From an uncultured Pseudomonadota bacterium (lineage in GTDB: Bacteria; SAR324; NAC60-12), in the NCBI GenBank assembly GCA_913056375.1, contig CAJXNF010000066.1:1-10349 (forward strand): a stretch of 10,349 bases of DNA, read 5' to 3'. Under the pieces are notes generated by a model. It did no database searches. It saw only the letters and a program-made list of their open reading frames with translations, and was not told the origin of the DNA. The position numbers were made by a program, and so were the translations under genes. The stretch's first letter is position 1, and the number at the start of each line of letters is the position of its first letter. Below, piece after piece: positions 1 to 7,883 of the stretch.

Positions 1-339
1 GATTACCCCACCGTTGATGCCATCCGCATGAAGCCTGATCATCCGGATCGCCAGGCCCTGCGCCAAAAGTTTCTCAGCGAACACACCCACGCCGAAGACG
101 AAGTGCGTCTATTCGTGGAGGGTCGCGGCTTGTTTTGTCTGCATCTCGGCAATGAAGTGCTTCAGGTGACGTGTGAAGCCAACGACTGGATCAGCGTTCC
201 TGCTGGAACCCGGCACTGGTTCGACATGGGCGAGAGGCCCTGGTTCTGCGCCATCCGTTTGTTCAACAACCCCAGCGGATGGGTCGCCAACTTCACAAAC
301 GATCCGATTGCTGAGAAGTTTTCAAAATTGCGCGACTAA
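1..339 (+). CDS. mtnD: Acireductone dioxygenase (mtnD), 5'-truncated
   Basis: This is the C-terminal 112 residues of acireductone dioxygenase, a cytoplasmic metal-dependent cupin of the methionine salvage pathway. It oxidises the acireductone 1,2-dihydroxy-3-keto-5-methylthiopentene; with Fe(II) the product is the 2-keto acid precursor of methionine. The frame is open from base 1, so the true start lies outside the window; the ATG at 28 is internal. The metal-binding cupin motif is visible as EHTHAEDE (two His and a Glu), and the last His ligand lies in the family signature PAGTRHWFDMG. RLFNNPSGWVA near the end is also typical. Bacterial homologues are about 180 residues, so roughly 70 are missing. 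The TAA at 337-339 gives a normal C-terminus. It is GC-richer than the genes to its right and convergent with the next gene (26 bases between stops). It is probably host backbone unrelated to the secretion locus. Confidence 0.93.
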   Translation, partial: DYPTVDAIRMKPDHPDRQALRQKFLSEHTHAEDEVRLFVEGRGLFCLHLGNEVLQVTCEANDWISVPAGTRHWFDMGERPWFCAIRLFNNPSGWVANFTNDPIAEKFSKLRD

Positions 340-365
340 CGACTCAAGCAATTCAATACGATTAC

Positions 366-1550
366 TCAGATAGGATTCCGATAGCGACGCAAAATACCAC
401 GACGAAGCAACACTTGAATACATGCAATATCATTCAAAGAGCATTCATCGCCGCCAGTCAACTCACCTAGAGTAAAGAACTTCTTATGGGACAAGACCTT
501 CAATATGCGATCTGGGTTGGGATGCTTCAGGGTGAAGCCATATCCAGAACTAACAACCCTGAGCCCGCTAACAGCAGGGTAAAAGTAAACAGCTTCTGCG
601 CAGCGTTCAAATGCATCACCAGAGGCGATGCTACCTGCATGCCAAGAATCAGCATCTAGACCGCCAACAAAGGATGAAGGCTGGCCAGCACTGAACTCTT
701 TCTCACGGGAACGAAGTGCTTGCTCAATCACTTCATCAGTGAAGAGACCAGAAAGCCGATCGAGCAATTCTTGACGGTAAAACGACGGATGCTGACGCTT
801 TAAACCAAGCGGAACAGACGTGCGCAACCCACGGGCCTCAGGAGCAGACGCAGCAATCTCAACAGCGGAGGCAATAAATTCACTCCATTCGAGTGGGTAA
901 AGCCCTACGGTAAGGTGCATGGATTGGCAAGAGATCGTGCGCGCATGATGCACGCATCCACGAGGCAGATACATCACATCACCCTCATCCATCACAACCT
1001 CCCGAAAATCAACCGAACCAGCCTGATCGGCACTCAAAATGGGCTGAAAAGTTGATTTAGTTGTTAACGAAGAATGCTCAGAATCAACAAACCACTGCTT
1101 CCGCCCAACCACCTGAAGCGCAAAAATATCATGACTATCAAAGTGAGGAGACAAAGCAACAGACTGGGGAGGTGTCAGGTAAGCATTAACCACACATTGA
1201 ACGCCAAGCTCTTCAGACAACGAAGAAGCCAAATCCATCAAGTGAGACGAAAAACGGTGCACTTCGTTCACAACAATAGAAGCGCCCTCATGAAATCTAG
1301 ACAACACGTAAGGCTTACACAAATGTCCATCATTAGCCACTATTTTTGGGTCATAATCTTCCACTTGATTAGCAACAAGCCGTAGATAAGGCCTTAAGCC
1401 AGGCATGCCAAGGATAGCCTCGAACTCTTCAAGCGAAAAACCCATGGCGCCCTTCAAGACACCCGCATAGTGCGCCATCCTTTGCTCGTAAACATCACTT
1501 AAAAAGAAATTGACCGACGATTCACCAATCAAAGAACAAAGACAATCCAT
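366..1550 (-). CDS. JmjC/cupin_4 Fe(II)/2-oxoglutarate oxygenase (ribosomal-oxygenase-like)
   Basis: This encodes a 394-residue protein resembling the cupin_4 (JmjC) family, which includes the ribosomal-protein hydroxylases YcfD/RoxA and RIOX. Such enzymes use Fe(II), O2 and 2-oxoglutarate to hydroxylate residues in a polypeptide. The iron triad reads as His136 and Asp138 in SPHFDSHDIFALQVVGRKQW, plus His201 in YLPRGCVHHA. The following SMHLTVGL is also family-typical. The C-terminal part (about residues 335-394) looks like the winged-helix tail of this family. I chose the ATG at 1550 because the protein then begins just before the usual family N-terminus. A TTG at 1589 would add 13 hydrophobic residues, and neither start has a good ribosome site. 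It is divergent from the adhesin-exporter operon. Its substrate may be a ribosomal protein or, by context, the precursor peptides. The family call is firm; the substrate is unknown. Confidence 0.85.
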   Translation of the reverse strand: MDCLCSLIGESSVNFFLSDVYEQRMAHYAGVLKGAMGFSLEEFEAILGMPGLRPYLRLVANQVEDYDPKIVANDGHLCKPYVLSRFHEGASIVVNEVHRFSSHLMDLASSLSEELGVQCVVNAYLTPPQSVALSPHFDSHDIFALQVVGRKQWFVDSEHSSLTTKSTFQPILSADQAGSVDFREVVMDEGDVMYLPRGCVHHARTISCQSMHLTVGLYPLEWSEFIASAVEIAASAPEARGLRTSVPLGLKRQHPSFYRQELLDRLSGLFTDEVIEQALRSREKEFSAGQPSSFVGGLDADSWHAGSIASGDAFERCAEAVYFYPAVSGLRVVSSGYGFTLKHPNPDRILKVLSHKKFFTLGELTGGDECSLNDIACIQVLLRRGILRRYRNPI

Positions 1551-1589
1551 CTGAAAAAACTGAAACAACAGCAGTCCGGCAGAGGTCAA

Positions 1590-1660
1590 TAAAAAAAATT
1601 AACTCTCTCTTAGGGCAAGGGGTAGGGAGGTGCCTAACCTACACGCAAATACAACACACA
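1590..1660. promoter_or_regulatory. Divergent intergenic region with nested inverted repeats
   Basis: These 71 bases separate the minus-strand oxygenase from the plus-strand adhesin operon and should contain control signals for at least one of them. I see no convincing -35/-10 pair on either strand. Two short inverted repeats are present: TTAGG at 1610-1614 with CCTAA at 1633-1637, and GTAGG at 1622-1626 with CCTAC at 1638-1642. They interleave, so they look more like operator half-sites than a single hairpin. An A-run lies at 1591-1598. No Shine-Dalgarno sequence precedes the adhesin ATG at 1661. Confidence 0.3.
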
Positions 1661-3379
1661 ATGAAAAAAGCGATCGCAGCCTTCGTTTCACTCGGCGCCT
1701 TTCTGTCTCCAGCAGCGCGCTCCCAATCCGTTGGTTTTGGAAACGTTACTCCCTTTAACACAGCAAATCCAACTGTTATAAACAGCACTTTCACAGCAAT
1801 AACTGGTTGGGACCTGAGCTATAGCAACTACACATACCCAACGATTCCAATCGATTCAATTGCGATTGGATCGATGTACAAGCCGGATCATCGTGGTTTT
1901 GACAATACGACTGGTCAGTTCACCGGCCTTGTGAATGGAGCTTGCCCAAGTTTCGGCCTGCCTGATCCGCGCTGTGCTCCAACTGCAGCCACACCTCCAG
2001 AGCCTCAAGCAGAAGGAAGCATCGCCATTGGACAGAACGCAAAAGTGCTGACCACTGGAACCTCAGTTCCAGAACAAGATGTGACAGCTGGAGAATTTGG
2101 CATTGCGATTGGATCGTCCTCTGAAGTGTCTGGCTACCACGGCGTAGCCGTCGGCCTACTGTCCCAGGCGAGTGGAATTGCCGCAACCGCCTACGGCCCA
2201 GAAGCAAGAGCACAGGGATTACAAGCCATCGCCGTTGGTGATATTTCAACTGCATCAGGAGAGCGATCCATCGCAATCGGAGCTCTTGCAACTGCAGATT
2301 CACCATTCGCAACTGCTCAAGGCTACGCAGCCTCTGCTAATGCTCAATCAGCAGTCGCCATCGGTGCGGCGAGTACCGCAAGTGGCTTTTTATCCACAGC
2401 ACTTGGAAGTTTGGCAGAAGCAGCCGACACGGGAGCGCTCGCCGTTGGCTCTGAAGCACTTGCATCAGGTTCTGGTTCTGTGGCAGTTGGCTCCCAGAGC
2501 AGTTCTTCTGGGGTTCGATCCGTAGCACTTGGAACACAGGCTGTGTCATCAGGAACGTCGAGCTTTGCAGCTGGAGATCTTGCGGCTGCAACTGGCACAG
2601 GATCAACTGCAATCGGGCCAGGATCAGCAGCCTTAAGCGACTTTTCAACTGCAATTGGCTTCGAAGCGGTCAGCGATAAGGAGGGTTTGATCGTGATCGG
2701 TGGAACAAAAACTACCGAAGTTCAGATCGGTGAACCTGGAAGCCAACTAACGCTTCCTGGACTGGCGAAAGATGGACAGTTCGCAGGGAAAAAGTATCAA
2801 TCAGGAGAGACTGAGCTAGTAACAGTTGATGAGAATGGTGTTGCGGGCACACAATCATCCAAAGACTTAACAAATCAAATCATTGATACTTATAACAATA
2901 AAATGAAAACTGGTAATTTACCATACGCAATTAATTCAACGGGAGCACTCGTCGCTGCCATGAGTGCAGTGCCCACAATGAGTGCCGGTGACGACGAGCC
3001 TGCACGCTGTGGAATTGGAACAGGGGGAATTAGCAACAGCTATGCATTTGCAGCAGGATGTGCTGTCAAAATCAATAATCGCCTCCACCTAAACGGTGCC
3101 ATTAGTTTCACAGACTCAGTTGATTACTTTAATAACTCAAGTTCCAATATAGCCGGAAGGATCGGATTTTCTTTCCCACTATTCGTGCAGCAATCAAGCA
3201 AAGAAGCATCATCTGAGCAAGCATCCATCGAAAACTTTAAACGACTCAAAGCTGAGAATAACTCAATAAAAGAAGAAAACAGGCTTATTCGCGCAGAATT
3301 AGCTCAAATTAAAACTCTCGTCCAGGCCATGCTCGAAAGCAAGACGAATAACATTGCCAGGGATCAAGATAATAAGTAA
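1661..3379 (+). CDS. YadA-like trimeric autotransporter adhesin
   Basis: This 572-residue protein has the layout of a type Vc (trimeric) autotransporter adhesin, which is anchored in the outer membrane and displays a fibrous head. Residues 1 to about 22 are a signal peptide (MKK, hydrophobic core, then AARSQS). Residues 23-146 hold a variable region with two isolated head-type SIAIG motifs. Residues 147-342 are a left-handed beta-roll head of fourteen 14-residue repeats. Residues 343-419 form a neck/stalk linker. Residues 420-508 fit a YadA anchor: an Ala-rich helix (STGALVAAMSAVP), then beta strands containing YAFAAGCAVKINN and ending in GRIGFSFPLF. Unusually the protein does not end there: a 64-residue tail follows, with a heptad coiled coil at about 523-562. 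It is the first gene of the exporter operon, with 5 bases before the next start. The head is certain by pattern; the anchor is a good but unsearched match. Confidence 0.87.
   Translation: MKKAIAAFVSLGAFLSPAARSQSVGFGNVTPFNTANPTVINSTFTAITGWDLSYSNYTYPTIPIDSIAIGSMYKPDHRGFDNTTGQFTGLVNGACPSFGLPDPRCAPTAATPPEPQAEGSIAIGQNAKVLTTGTSVPEQDVTAGEFGIAIGSSSEVSGYHGVAVGLLSQASGIAATAYGPEARAQGLQAIAVGDISTASGERSIAIGALATADSPFATAQGYAASANAQSAVAIGAASTASGFLSTALGSLAEAADTGALAVGSEALASGSGSVAVGSQSSSSGVRSVALGTQAVSSGTSSFAAGDLAAATGTGSTAIGPGSAALSDFSTAIGFEAVSDKEGLIVIGGTKTTEVQIGEPGSQLTLPGLAKDGQFAGKKYQSGETELVTVDENGVAGTQSSKDLTNQIIDTYNNKMKTGNLPYAINSTGALVAAMSAVPTMSAGDDEPARCGIGTGGISNSYAFAAGCAVKINNRLHLNGAISFTDSVDYFNNSSSNIAGRIGFSFPLFVQQSSKEASSEQASIENFKRLKAENNSIKEENRLIRAELAQIKTLVQAMLESKTNNIARDQDNK
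2099..2686 (+). repeat. Fourteen exact-length 42-base adhesin head repeats
   Basis: Within the adhesin, residues 147-342 divide without any insertion or deletion into fourteen units of 14 residues, a 42-base period over 588 bases. The consensus is roughly small-[VIT]-A-[IVL]-G followed by a variable stretch and A-S-G or similar. Examples are AIAVGDISTASGER, AVAIGAASTASGFL and SVAVGSQSSSSGVR. This is the Hep_Hag/YadA head repeat, in which each unit forms one turn of a beta-roll. The units differ in sequence, so this is an old, selected protein repeat rather than a recent DNA expansion. The low-complexity Ala/Gly/Ser codons also keep several other frames open here, and those are not genes. Confidence 0.88.
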
Positions 3380-3384
3380 TCTTT

Positions 3385-5619
3385 ATGCCAAAGCGGTTGA
3401 TACGGACTCCGACAGTTCTACAATTCGAAGCCGCGGAATGCGGCGCAGCATCACTGGCAATTATTCTTGGCTACTACGGAAAGTGGATACCTCTCTCAGA
3501 ACTCCGATCTGGGCTTGGAGTCTCAAGGGATGGAACAAATGTCTTAAGAATCCGAGATTACGCACAAACATTCGGACTACAAGTCAAAGGAAAAAGATTT
3601 TTAATTGATGACCTTGGCAGCCAAAACTTTCCGTTTATCTGCCATTGGGAAAGTGCACATTTTCTTGTCGTAGAAGGAGTTAAAAATGGACAAGTTTACT
3701 TATCAGACCCCGCAAGTGGACGGAGAAAGATTGGTCTCGATGATTTCAATCAATCAACTCCAACAAAGATCATGCTTGAGCTCCTACCCACAAAGGAATT
3801 CAAACGAGAAGGTCAGGCGCCAAATATATGGAGAGGCTTATATGATCGCCTCAAAAAATACAAGTCTGTTATAGTTTCTTTAGTGCTTTTAAGCGCTCTC
3901 TCGACGGTCCCAAATATTGCGCTCGCATCAATCACATCCACACTGATTGACATTGTATTTGTTAAGGGACAAAGAGAGTTTCTGAATGGCTTGATGCTCT
4001 TAGCCATCATCATGATCAGCTTACTTTTGCCTGGCATTAGGCTTGAAAAAGTAATTTTCAGAAAACTTGGAATCATATTATCGAGGGACATGTCTCTCGG
4101 TTTTATAACTCAATTACTAAAGCTACCAATCAGTTTTTTTGAAGCTAGACATGCCTCCGAAGTCAATCAACGACTTTCGCTTAATCAATCTGTCGCCAAA
4201 GTTCTTACAAGCACAAATGGTGAAGCAATTATCAATATTACATCAATGGTTATTTACGCCATATTCCTACTATTGATTTCCTGGCCGTTGGCTATTTTTT
4301 GTTTTATCATTCAAAGCTTACAAATAACGATAATTCGCAAAACAGAAAACCAACGAACTGAGAGTGGCATTAAATTATCGCAAGCGCAAGGTGAACTTTT
4401 TGCCACCACTTATGACACACTGCGTACAATCGAAACTGTAAAATCATCTGCAATTGAGGATCAAATTTTCAGACGATGGACTGGTCAGCACGCAAAATAT
4501 ACGAATGAATTGCAAAGCTTAACGAGAGTCAGCAACCGAATTTCAACGTCGGGAAAAATTATTGGTGATTTATTGACAATAGCAATACTGATTGGTGGTG
4601 GCCTTCTGGTCATCAATGGATACCTAGCTCTTGGATGGCTCATTTCATACAGGCAAATATATAGCTCATTTTCAGCACCTCTGATTGAAATTGCAGATTC
4701 CTGGAGCTCAGTTGAGCAACTCTTTGGCGATGTCAATAAATTAGATGATGTATTAACAGAAACACCCGACAGTTATAGTTCAATCGTGAATCTCAGTTCT
4801 TTCAGCCATGAGAGACCTCAAGAGCCATCATCATCAGTTTCACCAACAACCGTAAAAGGTTTCCCAATCAAATTGACGGATCTGCATTTCAGTTTTGGAG
4901 GTGCCATCCAGGATGTTGTTGATGGAATTAATTTAGAAATTCCCACCGGTTCGAGACTAGGCATGGTGGGTTCAACTGGATGTGGAAAATCAACACTTAT
5001 GAGGCTCATTGCAGGCATATACCAACCAACCTCAGGAACAATTCACTACGACAATAAGAATCTCAGTGATTTTGGAGTAAATCATTGGCATGAATCAGTT
5101 TCTTACGTCACGCAATTCTCACCTCTACTTCCAGGAAGCATTTTTGATAATATTAGGTTGTTCAATCAACATTACTCCAAGGCTGATGTCATTGAAGCCT
5201 GTCAAGCGGCATGCATTCATGATGACATTCTGCTAATGCCTGATGGTTATGAAACAATGACTGATCAAGCAAATTTCAAACTCAGTGGCGGTCAACGACA
5301 ACGATTAAATATTGCACGAGCCTTGGTTAGAAAACCTAAGGTACTGCTCCTTGACGAAGCCACAAGTGCCCTTGACGCACGCACAGAAGAGAAAATTGTT
5401 AGTCATTTAAATGATTTAAATTGCACACAAATAGTTATCGCGCATCGACTCAATACAATCGTTAGCTGTAACCAAATCATATATTTAGACAGTGGACATA
5501 TAGTTGAACAAGGTACCCATAGAGAATTGCTGCTCAAAAAAGGGGCTTATTCAGCACTCGTTGACTTTAAACCTAATCAAACCAACGTCGTAACAGGGGG
5601 AGGCGTAAAATTCGCATGA
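3385..5619 (+). CDS. C39-peptidase ABC exporter (NHLM-type peptidase/permease/ATPase)
   Basis: This 744-residue peptidase-containing ABC transporter would cut double-glycine leaders and export the cores across the inner membrane. Residues 1 to about 125 are a C39 cysteine protease with Gln13, Cys19 (QFEAAECGAASL), His92 (AHFLVVEG) and Asp108 (SDPA), all catalytic positions intact. Residues about 160-460 form the membrane domain, with clear hydrophobic segments near 161-188, 198-220, 280-315 and 392-422. The nucleotide-binding domain has Walker A GSTGCGKST (529-537), signature LSGGQ (633-637), Walker B LLLDE (654-658) and H-loop His687, all consensus. The start ATG lies 5 bases after the adhesin stop and lacks a good ribosome site, so translational coupling is likely. 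It matches the NHLM cleavage/permease/ATPase family found with nitrile-hydratase-like and Nif11 leaders. It probably pairs with the next gene and acts on the peptides at 9383 onward. Confidence 0.93.
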   Translation: MPKRLIRTPTVLQFEAAECGAASLAIILGYYGKWIPLSELRSGLGVSRDGTNVLRIRDYAQTFGLQVKGKRFLIDDLGSQNFPFICHWESAHFLVVEGVKNGQVYLSDPASGRRKIGLDDFNQSTPTKIMLELLPTKEFKREGQAPNIWRGLYDRLKKYKSVIVSLVLLSALSTVPNIALASITSTLIDIVFVKGQREFLNGLMLLAIIMISLLLPGIRLEKVIFRKLGIILSRDMSLGFITQLLKLPISFFEARHASEVNQRLSLNQSVAKVLTSTNGEAIINITSMVIYAIFLLLISWPLAIFCFIIQSLQITIIRKTENQRTESGIKLSQAQGELFATTYDTLRTIETVKSSAIEDQIFRRWTGQHAKYTNELQSLTRVSNRISTSGKIIGDLLTIAILIGGGLLVINGYLALGWLISYRQIYSSFSAPLIEIADSWSSVEQLFGDVNKLDDVLTETPDSYSSIVNLSSFSHERPQEPSSSVSPTTVKGFPIKLTDLHFSFGGAIQDVVDGINLEIPTGSRLGMVGSTGCGKSTLMRLIAGIYQPTSGTIHYDNKNLSDFGVNHWHESVSYVTQFSPLLPGSIFDNIRLFNQHYSKADVIEACQAACIHDDILLMPDGYETMTDQANFKLSGGQRQRLNIARALVRKPKVLLLDEATSALDARTEEKIVSHLNDLNCTQIVIAHRLNTIVSCNQIIYLDSGHIVEQGTHRELLLKKGAYSALVDFKPNQTNVVTGGGVKFA
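5599..5603 (+). promoter_or_regulatory. Shine-Dalgarno-like GGAGG before the second ABC gene
   Basis: GGAGG inside the end of the first transporter gene lies 12 bases before the ATG at 5616. The spacing is somewhat long, but it is the only strong ribosome-site match at a start codon in this operon. The start also overlaps the upstream stop as ATGA, so coupled re-initiation could serve as well. Confidence 0.4.
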
Positions 5620-7883
5620 CTCAAAACAAGATTGATTTAAATTTAGACATTCAAAAGGCTTACGCAGAGTCACTCGAAGAGCTCAGCTCGGTCTTGAAAA
5701 TGCACCGGGATACATCTTCTAGAATCAAAGATTTCGTCGCTAACGATGCATGTTCAGTATCGCTCTTAAAATGTTTAGACTCCATTGTCAAAGAGCTATC
5801 GGATAATAGGAGTGTCTACCCACAAGTATCCTCTAAAGGCCATCAGCTTATTATCGATTTCTGTGAGGCCAACGATCTTCAATGGAGAAAAATAAAATTA
5901 ACCCCTGGATGGCCAACCAGAGATTCGGGCACAATTCTGGGTTTCACGTCAGAGCAAATTGATCCCTGTCTCTTCAAGTGGAGACGCAACCAGTCACCTC
6001 CGTGCTACGAGGCTGAATCGCCTCTTCTATCCAAAAATATCCTAATCAACAGCAAGAATAAAGATCAATTTATTGACCATGGATATCTTTTCTATACGAC
6101 TCTTCGCAACCAAGACAGAGTTTACCTGAACCAACTGTGGCAGATCATAAAAAGTTCTTTGCTGGGCAACTTATTTGTACTTATTGCAATTTCTCTCGGA
6201 ATTTCTCTCATAGGCTTAGCACCAAGTTTTCTGCTTTCTCAAATTATTGGTAGCGCGATTCCCAACGCATCCATATCCTTATTACTTCAATATGCTGCCG
6301 TTCTCGTCTCAGCATTGTTAACTGGCAATTTATTGAATTTAGTGCGAAATGAATCTGTGCTCCGGATTCAAAGTGTCATCGCATTGAGATTAGGTCCTGC
6401 CCTTTGGGATCGCATTCTACGATTGCCTGTGTCACATTTAAATCAGTTTACATCTTCTGAGCTAATTGAAAGAACTCAGGCTATTGCAGAAGTTCAAAGC
6501 GTGCTAAGCGGCCAAACATTAATTGCAATCATTGATGGTCTTCTTTCAATTGTCAACATCGGATTGATGATTTATTACTCCAAAGATCTAACTTTAATCG
6601 CCTTAATTGCCACCATCTTGTTGGCAACTATTGCCATTACAGCCATACGCGCAACTATCAAGTTGCAAATTAAACGCTTCCACTACGAATCAAAGGTTAC
6701 TGGTCTTACGCAAGGGATTCTCAGTTCAATAGAGTCACTGAGAACAACAGCGAGCGAAGCTTTTTTGATACGAGAGTGGGCAAAATTATTTGGAGCTGAG
6801 CAAAAAGTTGACTATAGTATCGATACTATCAATGAACGGTCATCTGTTATCTCCGAGGGTATTGGCCAATCATTAAGTATTATTATACTTCTTTTTACGG
6901 CGTATGTTTTGTTTAGTCCTGATCAAGCCAGTCAAACACTGAGCTTGGCAAACCTTTTGGGATTTAATTCCGCTATGGGTGTTTTTCTTGGTGCGGCATT
7001 ATCCCTCATTGGCACAATTGTTGTTGTGCAGCAACAAGTGACCTTTCTCTGGAACAGGCTTTCAAGTGTTCTTTCGCATGATGTTGAAACAGGCACTAAG
7101 TTTCAAGTGATTACCAAGCCAGTGCAGTCGATTCAAGTTCGCGATCTTAGATTTACGTATCCAAATTCGAATCGAGAAATACTCAAAGGGGTGAATCTTA
7201 ATATTGAACCTGGTGAACATGTAGCCCTTGTCGGAACATCGGGTTCTGGAAAATCAACGCTAATCAGATTGCTTTTGGGCTTCGAAACAATCCAGTCAGG
7301 CTTTATAAGTTACGACCACCAAGATCTTAAAAAAATTTCGTTGCCTTCACTTCGAAAATTTATTGGTGCTGTGCTACAAGATATCGAATTACTATCTGGA
7401 ACTATAGGCGATAATATAAAAGCTGGTAAAAATATAAGCGAAGATGAAATATGGGTTGCATTAAACAATGCGGCTATTGGAGATAAAGTGAAAGATTTAC
7501 CACTTAGACTTTCAACACCGGTAACCAGTGGTGGAGCAAACATGTCCGGAGGCGAAAGGCAACGTCTCATGCTTGCCCGAGCATTCGCACAGAAACCATC
7601 GATTTTGATCATGGATGAAGCTACAAGTGCTCTCGACAATGTTTCTCAATCCGTCGTCGAGAACGCCATTGCAACGATGAGCTGCACACGCATAACTATT
7701 GCTCACAGACTCAACACCATCAAAACGGCCGATCGCATCTTAATGATGGATAAAGGTATAGTCGTTGAATCAGGTAGTTATGATGAGCTAGTTAGTAAAC
7801 AATCAGCATTTTGGTCACTCGTGAGATCACAATTAGATGCTGAAGCGAGCATTCAAAAAACAAAGCGATCCAACTCTTTCTAA
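5616..7883 (+). CDS. NHLM-type ABC half-transporter without peptidase domain
   Basis: This 755-residue protein is the second ABC half-transporter of an NHLM-type bacteriocin export system. Residues 1 to about 175 form a soluble N-terminal domain without the C39 catalytic motif. It contains PGWPTRDSGTILGF and a later FYTTLRN segment, which resemble the N-terminal region of the non-peptidase NHLM permease/ATPase family. Membrane segments lie at about 182-450. The ATPase domain has Walker A GTSGSGKST (540-548), signature MSGGE (643-647), Walker B ILIMDE ending at Asp667-Glu668, and H-loop His697. Both ATP-site motif sets look competent. The start overlaps the previous stop (ATGA) and its stop overlaps the next start (TAATG), which fits coordinated synthesis. 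By inference it forms a heterodimer with the peptidase-bearing transporter. A homodimer with a separate substrate cannot be excluded. Confidence 0.9.
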   Translation: MTQNKIDLNLDIQKAYAESLEELSSVLKMHRDTSSRIKDFVANDACSVSLLKCLDSIVKELSDNRSVYPQVSSKGHQLIIDFCEANDLQWRKIKLTPGWPTRDSGTILGFTSEQIDPCLFKWRRNQSPPCYEAESPLLSKNILINSKNKDQFIDHGYLFYTTLRNQDRVYLNQLWQIIKSSLLGNLFVLIAISLGISLIGLAPSFLLSQIIGSAIPNASISLLLQYAAVLVSALLTGNLLNLVRNESVLRIQSVIALRLGPALWDRILRLPVSHLNQFTSSELIERTQAIAEVQSVLSGQTLIAIIDGLLSIVNIGLMIYYSKDLTLIALIATILLATIAITAIRATIKLQIKRFHYESKVTGLTQGILSSIESLRTTASEAFLIREWAKLFGAEQKVDYSIDTINERSSVISEGIGQSLSIIILLFTAYVLFSPDQASQTLSLANLLGFNSAMGVFLGAALSLIGTIVVVQQQVTFLWNRLSSVLSHDVETGTKFQVITKPVQSIQVRDLRFTYPNSNREILKGVNLNIEPGEHVALVGTSGSGKSTLIRLLLGFETIQSGFISYDHQDLKKISLPSLRKFIGAVLQDIELLSGTIGDNIKAGKNISEDEIWVALNNAAIGDKVKDLPLRLSTPVTSGGANMSGGERQRLMLARAFAQKPSILIMDEATSALDNVSQSVVENAIATMSCTRITIAHRLNTIKTADRILMMDKGIVVESGSYDELVSKQSAFWSLVRSQLDAEASIQKTKRSNSF

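Noticed and set aside
340..365. Bidirectional terminator between the convergent mtnD and oxygenase stops
   Set aside because: The 26-base gap shows no hairpin of useful length.
1074..1385. Plus-strand open frame inside the oxygenase gene
   Set aside because: It is antisense to the conserved iron-binding region of the JmjC protein, has no ribosome site, and its translation resembles nothing I recognise.
1551..1589. TTG at 1589 as the oxygenase start
   Set aside because: It would add 13 hydrophobic residues outside the usual family N-terminus, uses a rarer start codon and has no well-spaced ribosome site. The ATG at 1550 was preferred, though not with certainty.
1920..2654. Long open frames in other frames and on the minus strand inside the adhesin head
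   Set aside because: The 42-base repeat with biased Ala/Gly/Ser codons keeps alternate frames open. Their proteins are low-complexity Leu/Gln/Ser strings with no recognisable domain.
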